Positions 1 through 7,780 of a stretch of 25,792 nucleotides of DNA are shown piece after piece. Origin of the DNA: a virus; IMG/VR virus record IMGVR_UViG_3300025896_000177, positions 1-25,792 of that record. One strand, given 5' to 3'. Each line of letters begins with the position of its first letter. Positions within the stretch are counted from its first letter, which is position 1. Both the position numbers and the translations under genes were made by a program. Below the pieces are notes generated by a model. It was not told where the DNA came from. It did no database searches and saw nothing but the letters and a program-made list of their open reading frames with translations.

Positions 1-1
1 T

Positions 2-232
2 GGTTTTGGTATTACATCAGTTACTAGAAATAGTGTAGGTAATTATACTATTAATCTTAGTGCAACATATGCAGATAACTTCTATATAGTGAATGTAACT
101 GCTGACAATGGAGCCATTAATCAATGCTATTGGGCATCTGCAAATACTACTTCCGTCACGGTTGCTAATTATGTCGCGGGTGTTCTAACTAATGCAACTA
201 GATTGCACGTAACTGTATGGAGAGCTTCTTAA
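2..232 (+). CDS. C-terminal end of a tail fibre or tail spike protein (partial)
   Basis: Only the last 76 codons are in the window; the reading frame is already open at base 2 and stops with TAA at 230-232. The visible part begins GFGITSVTRNSVGNYTINLS and continues with alternating hydrophobic and polar residues rich in Thr, Asn and Val, with no charged clusters. That is the look of a trimeric beta-structured tip domain in phage fibres, where GFGI-SVTR-G-G-YT-style segments are common. It lies just upstream of virion genes and on the same strand, which fits a receptor-binding protein. No catalytic motif is visible. The fibre assignment is inferred from composition and context; the exact family and the length of the whole protein cannot be judged from this fragment. 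Confidence 0.6.
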   Translation, partial: GFGITSVTRNSVGNYTINLSATYADNFYIVNVTADNGAINQCYWASANTTSVTVANYVAGVLTNATRLHVTVWRAS

Positions 233-250
233 TAGAAGATAGTATGGCAC

Positions 251-279
251 TTGACAATCTAAGACAAGTATGTTAAAAT
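251..279 (+). promoter_or_regulatory. Possible sigma70 promoter overlapping a start codon
   Basis: TTGACA at 251-256 is followed after 17 bases by TAAAAT at 274-279, with an extended -10 TGT (271-273). The spacing and hexamers are near consensus. However, the predicted ATG of the next gene is at 270, so a transcript starting near 286 could not encode that gene from this ATG. It might serve downstream genes, or be a chance match in very AT-rich DNA. Confidence 0.4.
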
Positions 280-809
280 ATATTATATATTTAATATTAT
301 ATATATTAATACAATTAATAACATATATAGTAACACCTATATTACCTTTATTTAGTATTAATAGATTAGGTTGGTCTAACAACCATTCTATTCAAGTTAT
401 TGAACCAAGACTTCCAACATGGTTGTCTTGGTTTGATACACCCGACAATAGTCTGCTAGGAGATGAAAATTTCCATCGACTTAATCCAGATTCATACTGG
501 TCTAGAGTAAAGTGGTTATATCGTAATAGTCTGTATGGCTTCAAATGGAACGCTATAGGGGCTAGGATCGACGCAGGGCGTATCTTTGAGGGCAGCACTA
601 AGGTTAACTATGTTGGCCCCGTCTATGGCACTCTGCGTGTGTCCTGTGGAAAGTACTGGCAATGGAAGAAAGTAACTCCATCCAAAATATTTAAAGGTCG
701 TTGTTGGGTACTCAACTTTGGGTGGCTACTAGACGATCCAAATCAAGAGACAGCCTTGTGGATGTTCTCACCAAGACTTAAAAGGATTAAGTATGATATC
801 AGAACATGA
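270..809 (+). CDS. Membrane-anchored phage protein, DUF7338-like
   Basis: This 179-residue protein starts with a strongly hydrophobic stretch (about residues 3-28, Ile/Leu/Tyr-rich, ending in a TPILPLF segment) that looks like a membrane anchor. The remainder is soluble and Trp-rich: LPTWLSWFDTPDNSLLGDE at about 49-67, then a WLYRNSLYGF segment near 90. A hydrophobic N-terminus followed by W-F-TPDN--GD and WL-RN--YGF is the pattern I remember for the DUF7338 family of phage proteins, whose function is unknown. It is adjacent to fibre and virion genes. No other Met codon exists before the C-terminus, so ATG 270 is the only sensible start, although no clear Shine-Dalgarno precedes it. A lysis or membrane role is possible but not shown. 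Confidence 0.6.
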   Translation: MLKYIIYLILYILIQLITYIVTPILPLFSINRLGWSNNHSIQVIEPRLPTWLSWFDTPDNSLLGDENFHRLNPDSYWSRVKWLYRNSLYGFKWNAIGARIDAGRIFEGSTKVNYVGPVYGTLRVSCGKYWQWKKVTPSKIFKGRCWVLNFGWLLDDPNQETALWMFSPRLKRIKYDIRT

Positions 810-993
810 TCGCAGGCAGTATGATGAACGTCTAGTTGAGATTGAAAAGAAAATTGATAAACTATCCTCTGATGTTGAAGACCTTGTCTCTGCATGGAAG
901 GCTGCCAATTTGGTGGTCGGGTTTATTAAATGGGCCGGTGGTCTGGCTACTGCTGTTGTTGCACTAGCAGCATTACTTAAACTGAAAGGTTGA
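793..993 (+). CDS. Small coiled-coil protein with C-terminal membrane segment (holin-like candidate)
   Basis: A 66-residue protein. Residues 1-35 are highly charged with heptad-like spacing (RRQYDERLVEIEKKIDKLSS), suggesting a short coiled coil. Residues about 40-62 (VVGFIKWAGGLATAVVALAA) form a single hydrophobic segment, and the chain ends in KLKG. AAAGGA six bases before the ATG is a good ribosome binding site. It overlaps the previous gene by 17 bases, and its TGA (991-993) lies just before the next start. Small coiled-coil plus one-TM proteins like this are common in phages and are sometimes annotated as holins or membrane accessory proteins. Here it is far from the endolysin gene, and a second, better holin candidate exists at 15655-16035, so its role is left open. 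Confidence 0.65.
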   Translation: MISEHDRRQYDERLVEIEKKIDKLSSDVEDLVSAWKAANLVVGFIKWAGGLATAVVALAALLKLKG

Positions 994-995
994 TC

Positions 996-1694
996 ATGAG
1001 CACATCTGGCACTACATCATACTCCACTACGCGAGATGATATTATTAAACGTGCACTGCGGTTAGTGGGTGCCCTTGCTCAAGGCGAGACACCTAGTCCT
1101 AACCAAGTATCAGAGGCTGCTACTGCACTCAATGGTCTGGTAAAAGCTTGGGCTGCAGATGGTATGCCTCTATGGGCAATTACTGAGATGACCTTGACGT
1201 TAGTAGCAGGACAATCTACATACACTGTGTCTAACCCTAAACCTCTCAAGGTACTACAAGCTTGGAACCATAATGTTACTTCCAACGTTGATATCCCAAT
1301 GCGGATTATCACACAAGCTGAATACAACATTCTAGGTAACAAGACTTCTGCTGGTAATCCTATTCAGGTTTACTACAGTCCTAATAGAGACAACGGTGAT
1401 TTTCATTTGTTTCCTGTACCAACTACTGTCGAACAGGCTGCTAACACATTACACTACATTTGTCAAATCCCATTTCAGGATTTCAATGCAAGTACTGATG
1501 CACCTGACTTTCCACAAGAATGGTATGATGCTGTAACCTATGGTCTAGCTACACGCCTTGCACCTGAGTATGGTCTGGATATTCCCTCACGCAAAACTCT
1601 ATGGCAAGAGATGACGATCATTAAACAAGATGCACTAAACTTCGGTCTTGAGGAAGGTTCTCTTTACTTCGGGGTAGAACGTAGGAGCTGGTAA
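996..1694 (+). CDS. P22 gp4-like tail accessory / head-completion protein
   Basis: A 232-residue protein resembling the phage tail accessory factors that close the portal after DNA packaging (P22 gp4 type). The N-terminal helical region (TTRDDIIKRALRLVGALAQG, then a segment with NGLVKAWAADGMPLWAI) is the characteristic signature: paired helices followed by a Trp-containing loop and a beta region (LTLVAGQSTYTVS). A later FPQEWYDAVTYGLATRLAPE segment also matches this family. ATG 996 is chosen over the in-frame TTG at 990 because AAAGG lies at a suitable distance upstream and the preceding gene stops at 993. The next gene begins inside its TAATG. Its position before a gp10-like gene supports a connector role. 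Confidence 0.75.
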   Translation: MSTSGTTSYSTTRDDIIKRALRLVGALAQGETPSPNQVSEAATALNGLVKAWAADGMPLWAITEMTLTLVAGQSTYTVSNPKPLKVLQAWNHNVTSNVDIPMRIITQAEYNILGNKTSAGNPIQVYYSPNRDNGDFHLFPVPTTVEQAANTLHYICQIPFQDFNASTDAPDFPQEWYDAVTYGLATRLAPEYGLDIPSRKTLWQEMTIIKQDALNFGLEEGSLYFGVERRSW

Positions 1695-3505
1695 TGGATG
1701 GTATTGGACTAGACCAAGGACAAGTTGCTGATGCAATCAACCGCAAATATCAGGGTATGTCTCAACGAGAGCGCAACCAGAAAATGGCTCAAGCCCAGTC
1801 TGGTGGTGCCTCTCAGTTCCAATCTCAATATGGTAACGAACTTGCACAAGCACAGCAACCAACTGAGTTCTGGGGTGCTGGTCGTAAACTAGCCGAGAAT
1901 CAAGCCCCAGACATGTCTGCTGTAACTGCCGGGGGTGGTTTCCTATCTAATCTGGGTGGAGAGCAGTATTACTATGGAAATAAAGATCCTAGTAAATACT
2001 CCTTTGGAAACCAGCAAGATTTATGGTCAAACCTAGAGAATCAATATCGTAGTAAGTATGCACCATCACTAACTAAAACTCTTAACCAACAATATAAAAA
2101 CACGCTTGATAGTGGCATCATGTCACAACAAGTTTTGGATAATCAAGTTGCTCAAGGAAACATGAAGCAATATGATGATGTATATTTATATGATGGTAAA
2201 ACATATGCAGATCTAAACCAAGCAAACACTGCACTCAATTCTACTCTATCTTCTTACAAGAGCCTAGCGAAAGCTCAACAATCTGAACTGTTAGGACAAC
2301 TCCTTACACAAGGAAAAATCACTGGGCAGTTTGAACCCACAGTTGCTCCAGAAAGACAATTTGATAATCTCGGTTTTGCAACAGGTGCTTGGGAAGATTA
2401 CATCTCAGGTAAAAATGTTGGGCGCCTAGGAGGTAACAGTATTAATGATGTTATCTCTGGTGACTTAATGAAGTTGTTTGGTTCTAAAGATTTAATGTAT
2501 GACGGTCAACTTCAAGGAACCGCTTTTGACATGGGTGGGTATGATCCAGTTAAAAAGCAGTGGGATGAAAAATGGTCGGACTCACATTCAAGTATTTGGG
2601 GATCAAATAAAACTAATGCATGGGATCAGGGTTTCTCACAAGTAGGGCGTTCTTTAAATGATCCTAATTGGTGGAATCAAAACTCAACTAATCTTGGTGA
2701 TGGGTATTCATACTTAGCTAAAGACAAAGTAGGTTCAGCACCGGGTTGGTCTAACGTAGATCAATACATTCGTAATAAGGGTGAACAAGAACTTAAGAAG
2801 GGCATGGTTCAACAGATTTGGGAAAAGACTAGTCCAACACATCTCATTGCAAAACAAGAATTCAAAGATATGCAACCTATCGGTGAGATGGTTGGTAATG
2901 CCTTTATTCCTGGTTTAGGTAGTTTGATTAATGCTGTTGATGCTTTCTCTGTTGGTAATCCACAAGGTGGAACACAAGGTCTTGCGCGGGCGGGTATCTC
3001 TTACGGTAGTTCTACTTATGGTGGTGATACAGGCGCTCCCGTGGATACTGCTACAAGTACAACAGGACAAGCTGCTAATGGGATGGCGAGTAATGGCGGA
3101 GGTGTCTTCGGAACTGGATTCTCGCTAGGATCTTTAACTGCAGACAAAGCACTTCAAGCCGCAATCTCAGGCACAGGTTCTGCATTAGTCTCCGGGGGTG
3201 ATCCAAAGTCTGTACTAGCAAATGCTCTATTAACTGGAGCAGGTGGATACAGTGGTGACACTATTGCTAAACTGTTTGGTAACAAAGTTCTTGGTGGAAT
3301 TGCCGGTGGTGCTATGAAGGGTGCTGTCACTGGATTACGTGATCCAGAACATATGTTAGAATCTGCTCTTACATCCGGTGCTGCAGGTGGTCTAGGAGGT
3401 ATCTTTAATGAAGGTGTTTCTAATCCAACCCAACGACAGAGTAATGCACAGATGGCAAATCAAACTGTGAACTTAGCAAAGCTATTTGCGAAAGGTAAGA
3501 AGTAA
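1694..3505 (+). CDS. Large Gly/Ala/Gln-rich virion-associated protein of unknown function
   Basis: A 603-residue protein. The N-terminal third is Gln/Asn/Ser-rich and polar (QSGGASQFQSQYGNELAQAQ), the middle is Trp/Asp-rich, and the last roughly 200 residues are small and hydrophobic (GGIAGGAMKGAVTGL; ALTSGAAGGLGGIFNEG). No enzyme motif was seen. The low-complexity amphipathic C-terminus is typical of phage internal or ejected virion proteins that meet membranes. It sits between the gp4-like and gp10-like genes, which are adjacent in P22, so it is an extra member of the tail/ejection cassette here. It starts inside a TAATG at 1692-1696 and ends in the same way. Virion association is inferred from position and composition only. 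Confidence 0.55.
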   Translation: MDGIGLDQGQVADAINRKYQGMSQRERNQKMAQAQSGGASQFQSQYGNELAQAQQPTEFWGAGRKLAENQAPDMSAVTAGGGFLSNLGGEQYYYGNKDPSKYSFGNQQDLWSNLENQYRSKYAPSLTKTLNQQYKNTLDSGIMSQQVLDNQVAQGNMKQYDDVYLYDGKTYADLNQANTALNSTLSSYKSLAKAQQSELLGQLLTQGKITGQFEPTVAPERQFDNLGFATGAWEDYISGKNVGRLGGNSINDVISGDLMKLFGSKDLMYDGQLQGTAFDMGGYDPVKKQWDEKWSDSHSSIWGSNKTNAWDQGFSQVGRSLNDPNWWNQNSTNLGDGYSYLAKDKVGSAPGWSNVDQYIRNKGEQELKKGMVQQIWEKTSPTHLIAKQEFKDMQPIGEMVGNAFIPGLGSLINAVDAFSVGNPQGGTQGLARAGISYGSSTYGGDTGAPVDTATSTTGQAANGMASNGGGVFGTGFSLGSLTADKALQAAISGTGSALVSGGDPKSVLANALLTGAGGYSGDTIAKLFGNKVLGGIAGGAMKGAVTGLRDPEHMLESALTSGAAGGLGGIFNEGVSNPTQRQSNAQMANQTVNLAKLFAKGKK

Positions 3506-4941
3506 TGGCAAATCAAAAACAAAGTGGAGTTCCTCAGAAGACTCGGTTGCCATTAATGGGAGCCTACTCAAATAGAGACTCTAGTGGTTCTAAAGACCAG
3601 CGATTCATCAATATGTTTCCTGAAACTCGCAAGGTAGATCAACTAGAGAACACAAAGATCTTCATTAACAAACGTCCGGGTCTAACTACATACAAAGACT
3701 TTGGTACTGGTGAAGGTAGGGCAATGGCCTACTTCCGAAATAAGTTTTATGTGGTGATTGGTAATCAACTGATTGAAGATGACACTGTTCCTGTGGTTAA
3801 GGCAACCTTGTCAACTTCAACAGGACACGTTGGATTGATGAATTGTAACTCAGGTTCTTTGGGTGACTATCTGTTTATGTGTGATGGTATTAATGCTTGG
3901 GTTATTAAACAGGATGGTACTTGTACTCAAGTAACTGATGTTAATTTCCCAACACCACACATCTCAGTACCAACATTCATTGATGGGTATGTGTGTCTAG
4001 CAAAAGGTAGTGATGTGTATACTTGCACACTAGACGATCCTTTCACATGGCCCACAGCGAACTTCTTGTCTGCTGAAATGTTCCCTGATCCAATCATCAG
4101 TCTTGCACGACAAAATAACCAAGTAGTTGTTCTAGGATCAAGTTCAATTGAATTCTTCTATGATGTGGCTAATGCTGCTGGCTCTCCTTTGTCTTGCAAT
4201 GATGCCGCTACAATCCAGATGGGTACTGCTGCTGCATATGCAGTTTACCAGAATGAACAGTTCTGTATCTATGTATCTGCATCAGATTCTGGCGGCAGGG
4301 CTGTCTGGTTAATTAAGGGTTTCCAACCACAGAAGATTACGGACGAATATATCGAACGTATTATTGATGCAGAAGTGAATATGTCAGATTGTCGTGGGTT
4401 TGGTATCCGCACAAAGGGACACCTCTTCTATGTACTCAATCTAAAAACTTCTGGAAGGACTCTAGTATATGATGTTGACGAAAAGTTATGGCATGAGTGG
4501 TCTTCTGACTCCGGTGGAAGTCACTCAGTTTTTGCTTACGATCACATGGCAGACTCAGGTATTGGCGCTGCACATGTACTACACGCCACTAATGGCTGTG
4601 TATATAAAGTAGATCCAACTGTTTATCAAGATGACACAGATCCAATTTTGTGTTCGCTTGTTACAAACAAATATGATATGGATAGCTACAACAGGAAGTT
4701 CATGTCATCTCTTAAGTTAGTTGGTGACAGTTATTCTCCTAGTAATGTTGTTACTTTTTACTGGACGGATGATGACTATCAAACATGGTCTAATGCAAAG
4801 ACGATTGATATGAATGATGACTTCCCCGCATTCCAACGACTAGGTGCTTTCCGCAGACGTGCTTTTAAGTTTGAGCATAGTGGTAACACTCCATTACGTT
4901 TGGAGTCTGTTGAGGTTGTCTATACAGAAGGAGCTAACTAA
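3505..4941 (+). CDS. P22 gp10-like packaged-DNA stabilisation / tail hub protein
   Basis: A 478-residue beta-rich protein matching the pattern of P22 gp10, which plugs and extends the portal-tail channel. Visible family traits are the N-terminal LPLMGAYSNRDSSGSKDQRF followed by INMFPE, the KRPGLTTYKDFG segment (most members have a K/R-PG-L near residue 55), repeated propeller-like units (YFRNKFYVVIGNQL; GDYLFMCDGINAWV; DGYVCLAKGSDVYTC), DPFTWPTANF, and QNNQVVVLGSSSIEFFYDV, where gp10 proteins carry a G-S-IE-F core. Near the C-terminus DVDEKLWHEWSS is also typical. It overlaps its neighbours by TAATG at both ends and so is probably translationally coupled. The family call is from remembered motifs and gene order. 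Confidence 0.75.
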   Translation: MANQKQSGVPQKTRLPLMGAYSNRDSSGSKDQRFINMFPETRKVDQLENTKIFINKRPGLTTYKDFGTGEGRAMAYFRNKFYVVIGNQLIEDDTVPVVKATLSTSTGHVGLMNCNSGSLGDYLFMCDGINAWVIKQDGTCTQVTDVNFPTPHISVPTFIDGYVCLAKGSDVYTCTLDDPFTWPTANFLSAEMFPDPIISLARQNNQVVVLGSSSIEFFYDVANAAGSPLSCNDAATIQMGTAAAYAVYQNEQFCIYVSASDSGGRAVWLIKGFQPQKITDEYIERIIDAEVNMSDCRGFGIRTKGHLFYVLNLKTSGRTLVYDVDEKLWHEWSSDSGGSHSVFAYDHMADSGIGAAHVLHATNGCVYKVDPTVYQDDTDPILCSLVTNKYDMDSYNRKFMSSLKLVGDSYSPSNVVTFYWTDDDYQTWSNAKTIDMNDDFPAFQRLGAFRRRAFKFEHSGNTPLRLESVEVVYTEGAN

Positions 4942-5741
4942 TGGCTGTTAATACTCTACCACCACCGCCAATCAATGACAAGCCCGGTTCCTATACTTGG
5001 CTTGAGTGGTATCGACAACTGCGTGCGTATGTGTCTACATCAGGTTCAGTTCCTTGGTATATCATTAACTTTGCAGGTTCTAATATTACGGACATTGCTG
5101 TTCGTAACCACGCTGACTTGCAAAGTATGCAGGGTGGTACAGCAGGTGAGCATTATCACCTGACTGCTGCACAACATGCTGCACTAGCCTCTGGGCCACA
5201 CAATAGTCTATCTGGTATTCAAGGTGGTACTGCTGGACAGTATTACCATCTCAATGCAGACCAGTATGCGGCAATCAGTAATGAACTAGATGTTGAACTG
5301 AGAACATCTGGGACTGTTCTACCAATTACTCCTACTGTCTTTGCACCTGCTGCTGCTACAGTTGTAGCTACATCTGGGATTGTATACAACATAGGTAATG
5401 GACAATTCACCTTTACAAATGGTGGTGTCTATACAATGTCTTTAACTTTAAATGCAAGTGCTAGTGCTGGTAATCGCAAGGTATATTTTTATGCTGAGTT
5501 GGATACTGGCGGTGGATTTAACATTCTTAGATATTCAGCTAGATCACGTGAAATTGTTCCATCAGTAGAAGATCAAGTGTTATTTACAGCCACACTGAAA
5601 ATACCGAAAGGTGCAAAAACACGTCATTACATTTGGGCAAGCACTAATACAGTCACACTCAATTCTACTGACGTTCCCGGCACAACTGCTGGGACAGTCA
5701 CATTACCCGCGTTCCGCGTACAATGGACAGGTTCTTTATAA
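4941..5741 (+). CDS. Head/tail fibre protein with YYHL repeats and jelly-roll-like C-terminus
   Basis: A 266-residue protein. The N-terminal 55 residues (LPPPPINDKPGSYTWLEWYR and on to SGSVPWYIINFAGS) look like a virion-attachment domain. Two imperfect repeats follow: LQSMQGGTAGEHYHLTAAQH and, about 35 residues later, SGIQGGTAGQYYHLNADQ. QGGTAG-YYHL units are known in phage fibres as small trimerising repeats. From about residue 115 the chain is Thr/Ala/Val-rich beta structure (FTFTNGGVYTMSLTLNASAS) suggesting a C1q/TNF-like trimeric knob. In P22 the slot after gp10 holds the tail needle; this protein could take that place or be a fibre. Placement is inference. Its TAA is directly followed by the promoter for the ejection genes. 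Confidence 0.65.
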   Translation: MAVNTLPPPPINDKPGSYTWLEWYRQLRAYVSTSGSVPWYIINFAGSNITDIAVRNHADLQSMQGGTAGEHYHLTAAQHAALASGPHNSLSGIQGGTAGQYYHLNADQYAAISNELDVELRTSGTVLPITPTVFAPAAATVVATSGIVYNIGNGQFTFTNGGVYTMSLTLNASASAGNRKVYFYAELDTGGGFNILRYSARSREIVPSVEDQVLFTATLKIPKGAKTRHYIWASTNTVTLNSTDVPGTTAGTVTLPAFRVQWTGSL

Positions 5742-5744
5742 TGA

Positions 5745-5773
5745 TTGACAAATATAAAACAGTGTGGTATACT
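5745..5773 (+). promoter_or_regulatory. Strong sigma70-type promoter for the ejection/lysis genes
   Basis: TTGACA (5745-5750), 17-base spacer, TATACT (5768-5773) with an extended -10 TGG (5765-5767). It occupies the only real gap in the left arm and lies 32 bases before the ATG at 5805, which has a strong AAGGA ribosome binding site. Transcription would start near 5780 and read the three virion genes and the endolysin. Confidence 0.7.
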
Positions 5774-5789
5774 ACTAATATACTACTAA
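5768..5789. repeat. Perfect 11-base tandem repeat covering the -10 box
   Basis: TATACTACTAA occurs twice without a gap (5768-5778 and 5779-5789). The first copy contains the -10 hexamer; the second sits at the expected transcription start. It could be an operator, a second -10 box, or replication slippage. Confidence 0.75.
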
Positions 5790-5804
5790 CACAAAGGAAT
5801 TATA

Positions 5805-6752
5805 ATGGGTGAAGACGACTACAGCGGTATGTATAGTTCTGGTATTTATGGAGATGATTCTTCTACAGACTTTAATACACAAACAAATGATATGTACACA
5901 GGCTCACCTGTTGATACCAGTTGGATTGGTCAGGGTTATTCTCAAGATCAATTAGACAATCCCGGAATGCAAAATATTCCTCAATGGGATAGTGGATTTG
6001 ATATGTCTAATATCTCTAACACTCCAATGCAAGGTTGGCAACAGAATGGAACTAATTGGGGACAAGTTGATCAACAATTAGGATCTGATTTTAATTCTTT
6101 TGGTCAACGTGCGTATGACTCTATGCAAAATCTGCCTAACCTATTGTCTGGCGGCGCACAAGGTGGAACACAAAGTTTTCTATCTAGTTTATTTAGTGGA
6201 CAGAATGGTAAAGGTCTTATGTCTATTCTAGGTGCCCTTGCAGAAGGTCGCCAGAATAAACAAGCCTCATCGCAAAATCCACAGATCATTCAACAGATGC
6301 GACAACAAGCTTCTCCATTTGACCAAGCATCTACTGGTGCTAGTCAGATGGGTGCAAGTTCCATGCGAGATGCAATGCAACAGAAACTTGCTGGTGCAAT
6401 TAAAGATCCATATGGACAGCCCCTAGTGAAAGCGCAGACAGATGCATTGGCTCAAGCACAGGCTATTAAAGATGCTGCTGCGGGTCGTCGTTCTAACAAC
6501 GCCACTAGTTCTCCTGCGCTGATTGCTGAACAAGCAAAGATTGCACAGAACTATATTAACAGTCTACAGAATCCATCTGGTGCTAATATGTCTGCTGGTA
6601 TGGGCGGTCTTGAGCAACTACTTGCTGCTAACAAAGCTGGTATCAATGGATACACTTCTCCAATGTTGTCTGCTCTTGGTTACACACAAGGTGGTTCAAA
6701 CAACACTTCACAAATGGATCAACTTCTAGCACTACTAAAAGGGAGTAGGTAA
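5805..6752 (+). CDS. Probable ejection / internal virion protein (first of three)
   Basis: A 315-residue protein beginning with an acidic, Asp/Ser/Tyr/Gly-rich region (GEDDYSGMYSSGIYGDD) and continuing as an Asn/Gln/Gly/Met-rich chain. About residues 110-150 are more hydrophobic (TQSFLSSLFSGQNGKGLMSI, then LGALAEG), and the rest is Ala/Gln helical (KAQTDALAQAQAIKDAAAG). There is no catalytic motif. Order and size before two further virion proteins, the last very large, resemble the P22 ejection-protein trio gp7-gp20-gp16, with this one in the gp7 place. That equivalence is by position only; I see no sequence similarity to gp7. It starts at ATG 5805 after AAAGGAATTATA and ends in a TAATG overlap. 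Confidence 0.55.
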   Translation: MGEDDYSGMYSSGIYGDDSSTDFNTQTNDMYTGSPVDTSWIGQGYSQDQLDNPGMQNIPQWDSGFDMSNISNTPMQGWQQNGTNWGQVDQQLGSDFNSFGQRAYDSMQNLPNLLSGGAQGGTQSFLSSLFSGQNGKGLMSILGALAEGRQNKQASSQNPQIIQQMRQQASPFDQASTGASQMGASSMRDAMQQKLAGAIKDPYGQPLVKAQTDALAQAQAIKDAAAGRRSNNATSSPALIAEQAKIAQNYINSLQNPSGANMSAGMGGLEQLLAANKAGINGYTSPMLSALGYTQGGSNNTSQMDQLLALLKGSR

Positions 6753-7780
6753 TGGCAGGACTACCAATGATCGAAACTGGATACAAGCCTGAGTTTGGTC
6801 TTGGGGCTTTGTATCAAGGATTTAATGCTGCAAATGCGGATCAGTCTGCACAAGAAGAACTGATGAAGCAGTTCCTTGCTAACCAACGTGAACAGTCTAT
6901 GCAACCTTTAGACATTGAACACCGGAAGTTACAGAATCAAGGAACTGTCTTTGACAACATGGTTAAGGAGTTGTCTGGTAATCAAGCACAAGCACAGAAC
7001 AATCCTACGATGTTGAGTAACTTCGCTCAAGCTAAGGATGCTGGCAGTCAAGAAGCAATTCGTAAGAATGAAGTTGGTCAAATGCTGCAACCATTTATCA
7101 AGGAACAACTCCCTGTTGAACAGGGTGCCAAGACACAACAACTTGGTATGCTCAAGGATTTGTCTGACTATCAACGTTTGCTTAGTACTAATCGTATGGA
7201 CACTGGTGAAGAGATTACTCCAGCCCAACGTAAGGTACTTGAAGGAAAGGTTAATGAGATTACTGGACTGTTGTCTAGAACTCCTGAACATGCCGGTAAG
7301 ACTGCTCTTGAAGAACTCAAGGGTCAGAATAGGTTGGATGAAACTGATCTTGCTGGTCAGTGGGCACTACGTGCTGCTGAGGCTCGTGCCAGAGCTGCCG
7401 CTGCTGGAGGTAGTGGTAGTAATACTCCACTCAAGATGATTCAGTCTGACGTAAACAATCTTGAGAAGCAGATTACTATGAACACCCAGCAATTAACTAG
7501 TCAAGAGTTTACACAATCTATAATGAAGATGCCGGGTGGCGATCAGGTTCTTAAGAATCTACAATCACATAATGAACAACTAAAAGCACAGCTTGCTTCC
7601 AAGCGTGCTGAACTTCAGGTTGCTCTTCATGGTCAGTCTGGTGCGCCACCAGCATCACAAGCAACAGACACACCACCGCAAAAGATGACACTACAAAAAC
7701 TGAAAGAATTGTATCCAGCAGTATCGGAAGAAAAGTTACGTGAAGGATACAAACGTAAATTTGGAGAAGACTTACAATGA
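6752..7780 (+). CDS. Probable ejection / internal virion protein (second of three), coiled-coil
   Basis: A 342-residue protein. The N-terminus (MAGLPMIETGYKPEFGLGAL) is followed by long Gln/Glu/Lys/Leu-rich helical stretches with coiled-coil character, such as the segment containing NNLEKQITMNTQQLTSQE and NEQLKAQLASKRAELQVAL. An Ala/Arg run (RAAEARARAAAAGGSGS) near residue 210 looks like a flexible linker. The last 35 residues (LQKLKELYPAVSEEKLREGY) form a short helical module. There are no enzyme motifs. It is in the P22 gp20-like position in the virion gene order, overlaps the preceding gene by TAATG and the following by ATGA. A structural role inside the head or ejection conduit is inferred from context. 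Confidence 0.55.
   Translation: MAGLPMIETGYKPEFGLGALYQGFNAANADQSAQEELMKQFLANQREQSMQPLDIEHRKLQNQGTVFDNMVKELSGNQAQAQNNPTMLSNFAQAKDAGSQEAIRKNEVGQMLQPFIKEQLPVEQGAKTQQLGMLKDLSDYQRLLSTNRMDTGEEITPAQRKVLEGKVNEITGLLSRTPEHAGKTALEELKGQNRLDETDLAGQWALRAAEARARAAAAGGSGSNTPLKMIQSDVNNLEKQITMNTQQLTSQEFTQSIMKMPGGDQVLKNLQSHNEQLKAQLASKRAELQVALHGQSGAPPASQATDTPPQKMTLQKLKELYPAVSEEKLREGYKRKFGEDLQ

Noticed and set aside
5745-5789. CRISPR-like or iteron origin made of short repeats
   Set aside because: Only two 11-base copies without spacers; better explained as a promoter-associated tandem repeat. No CRISPR array or tRNA gene was seen anywhere in the window.
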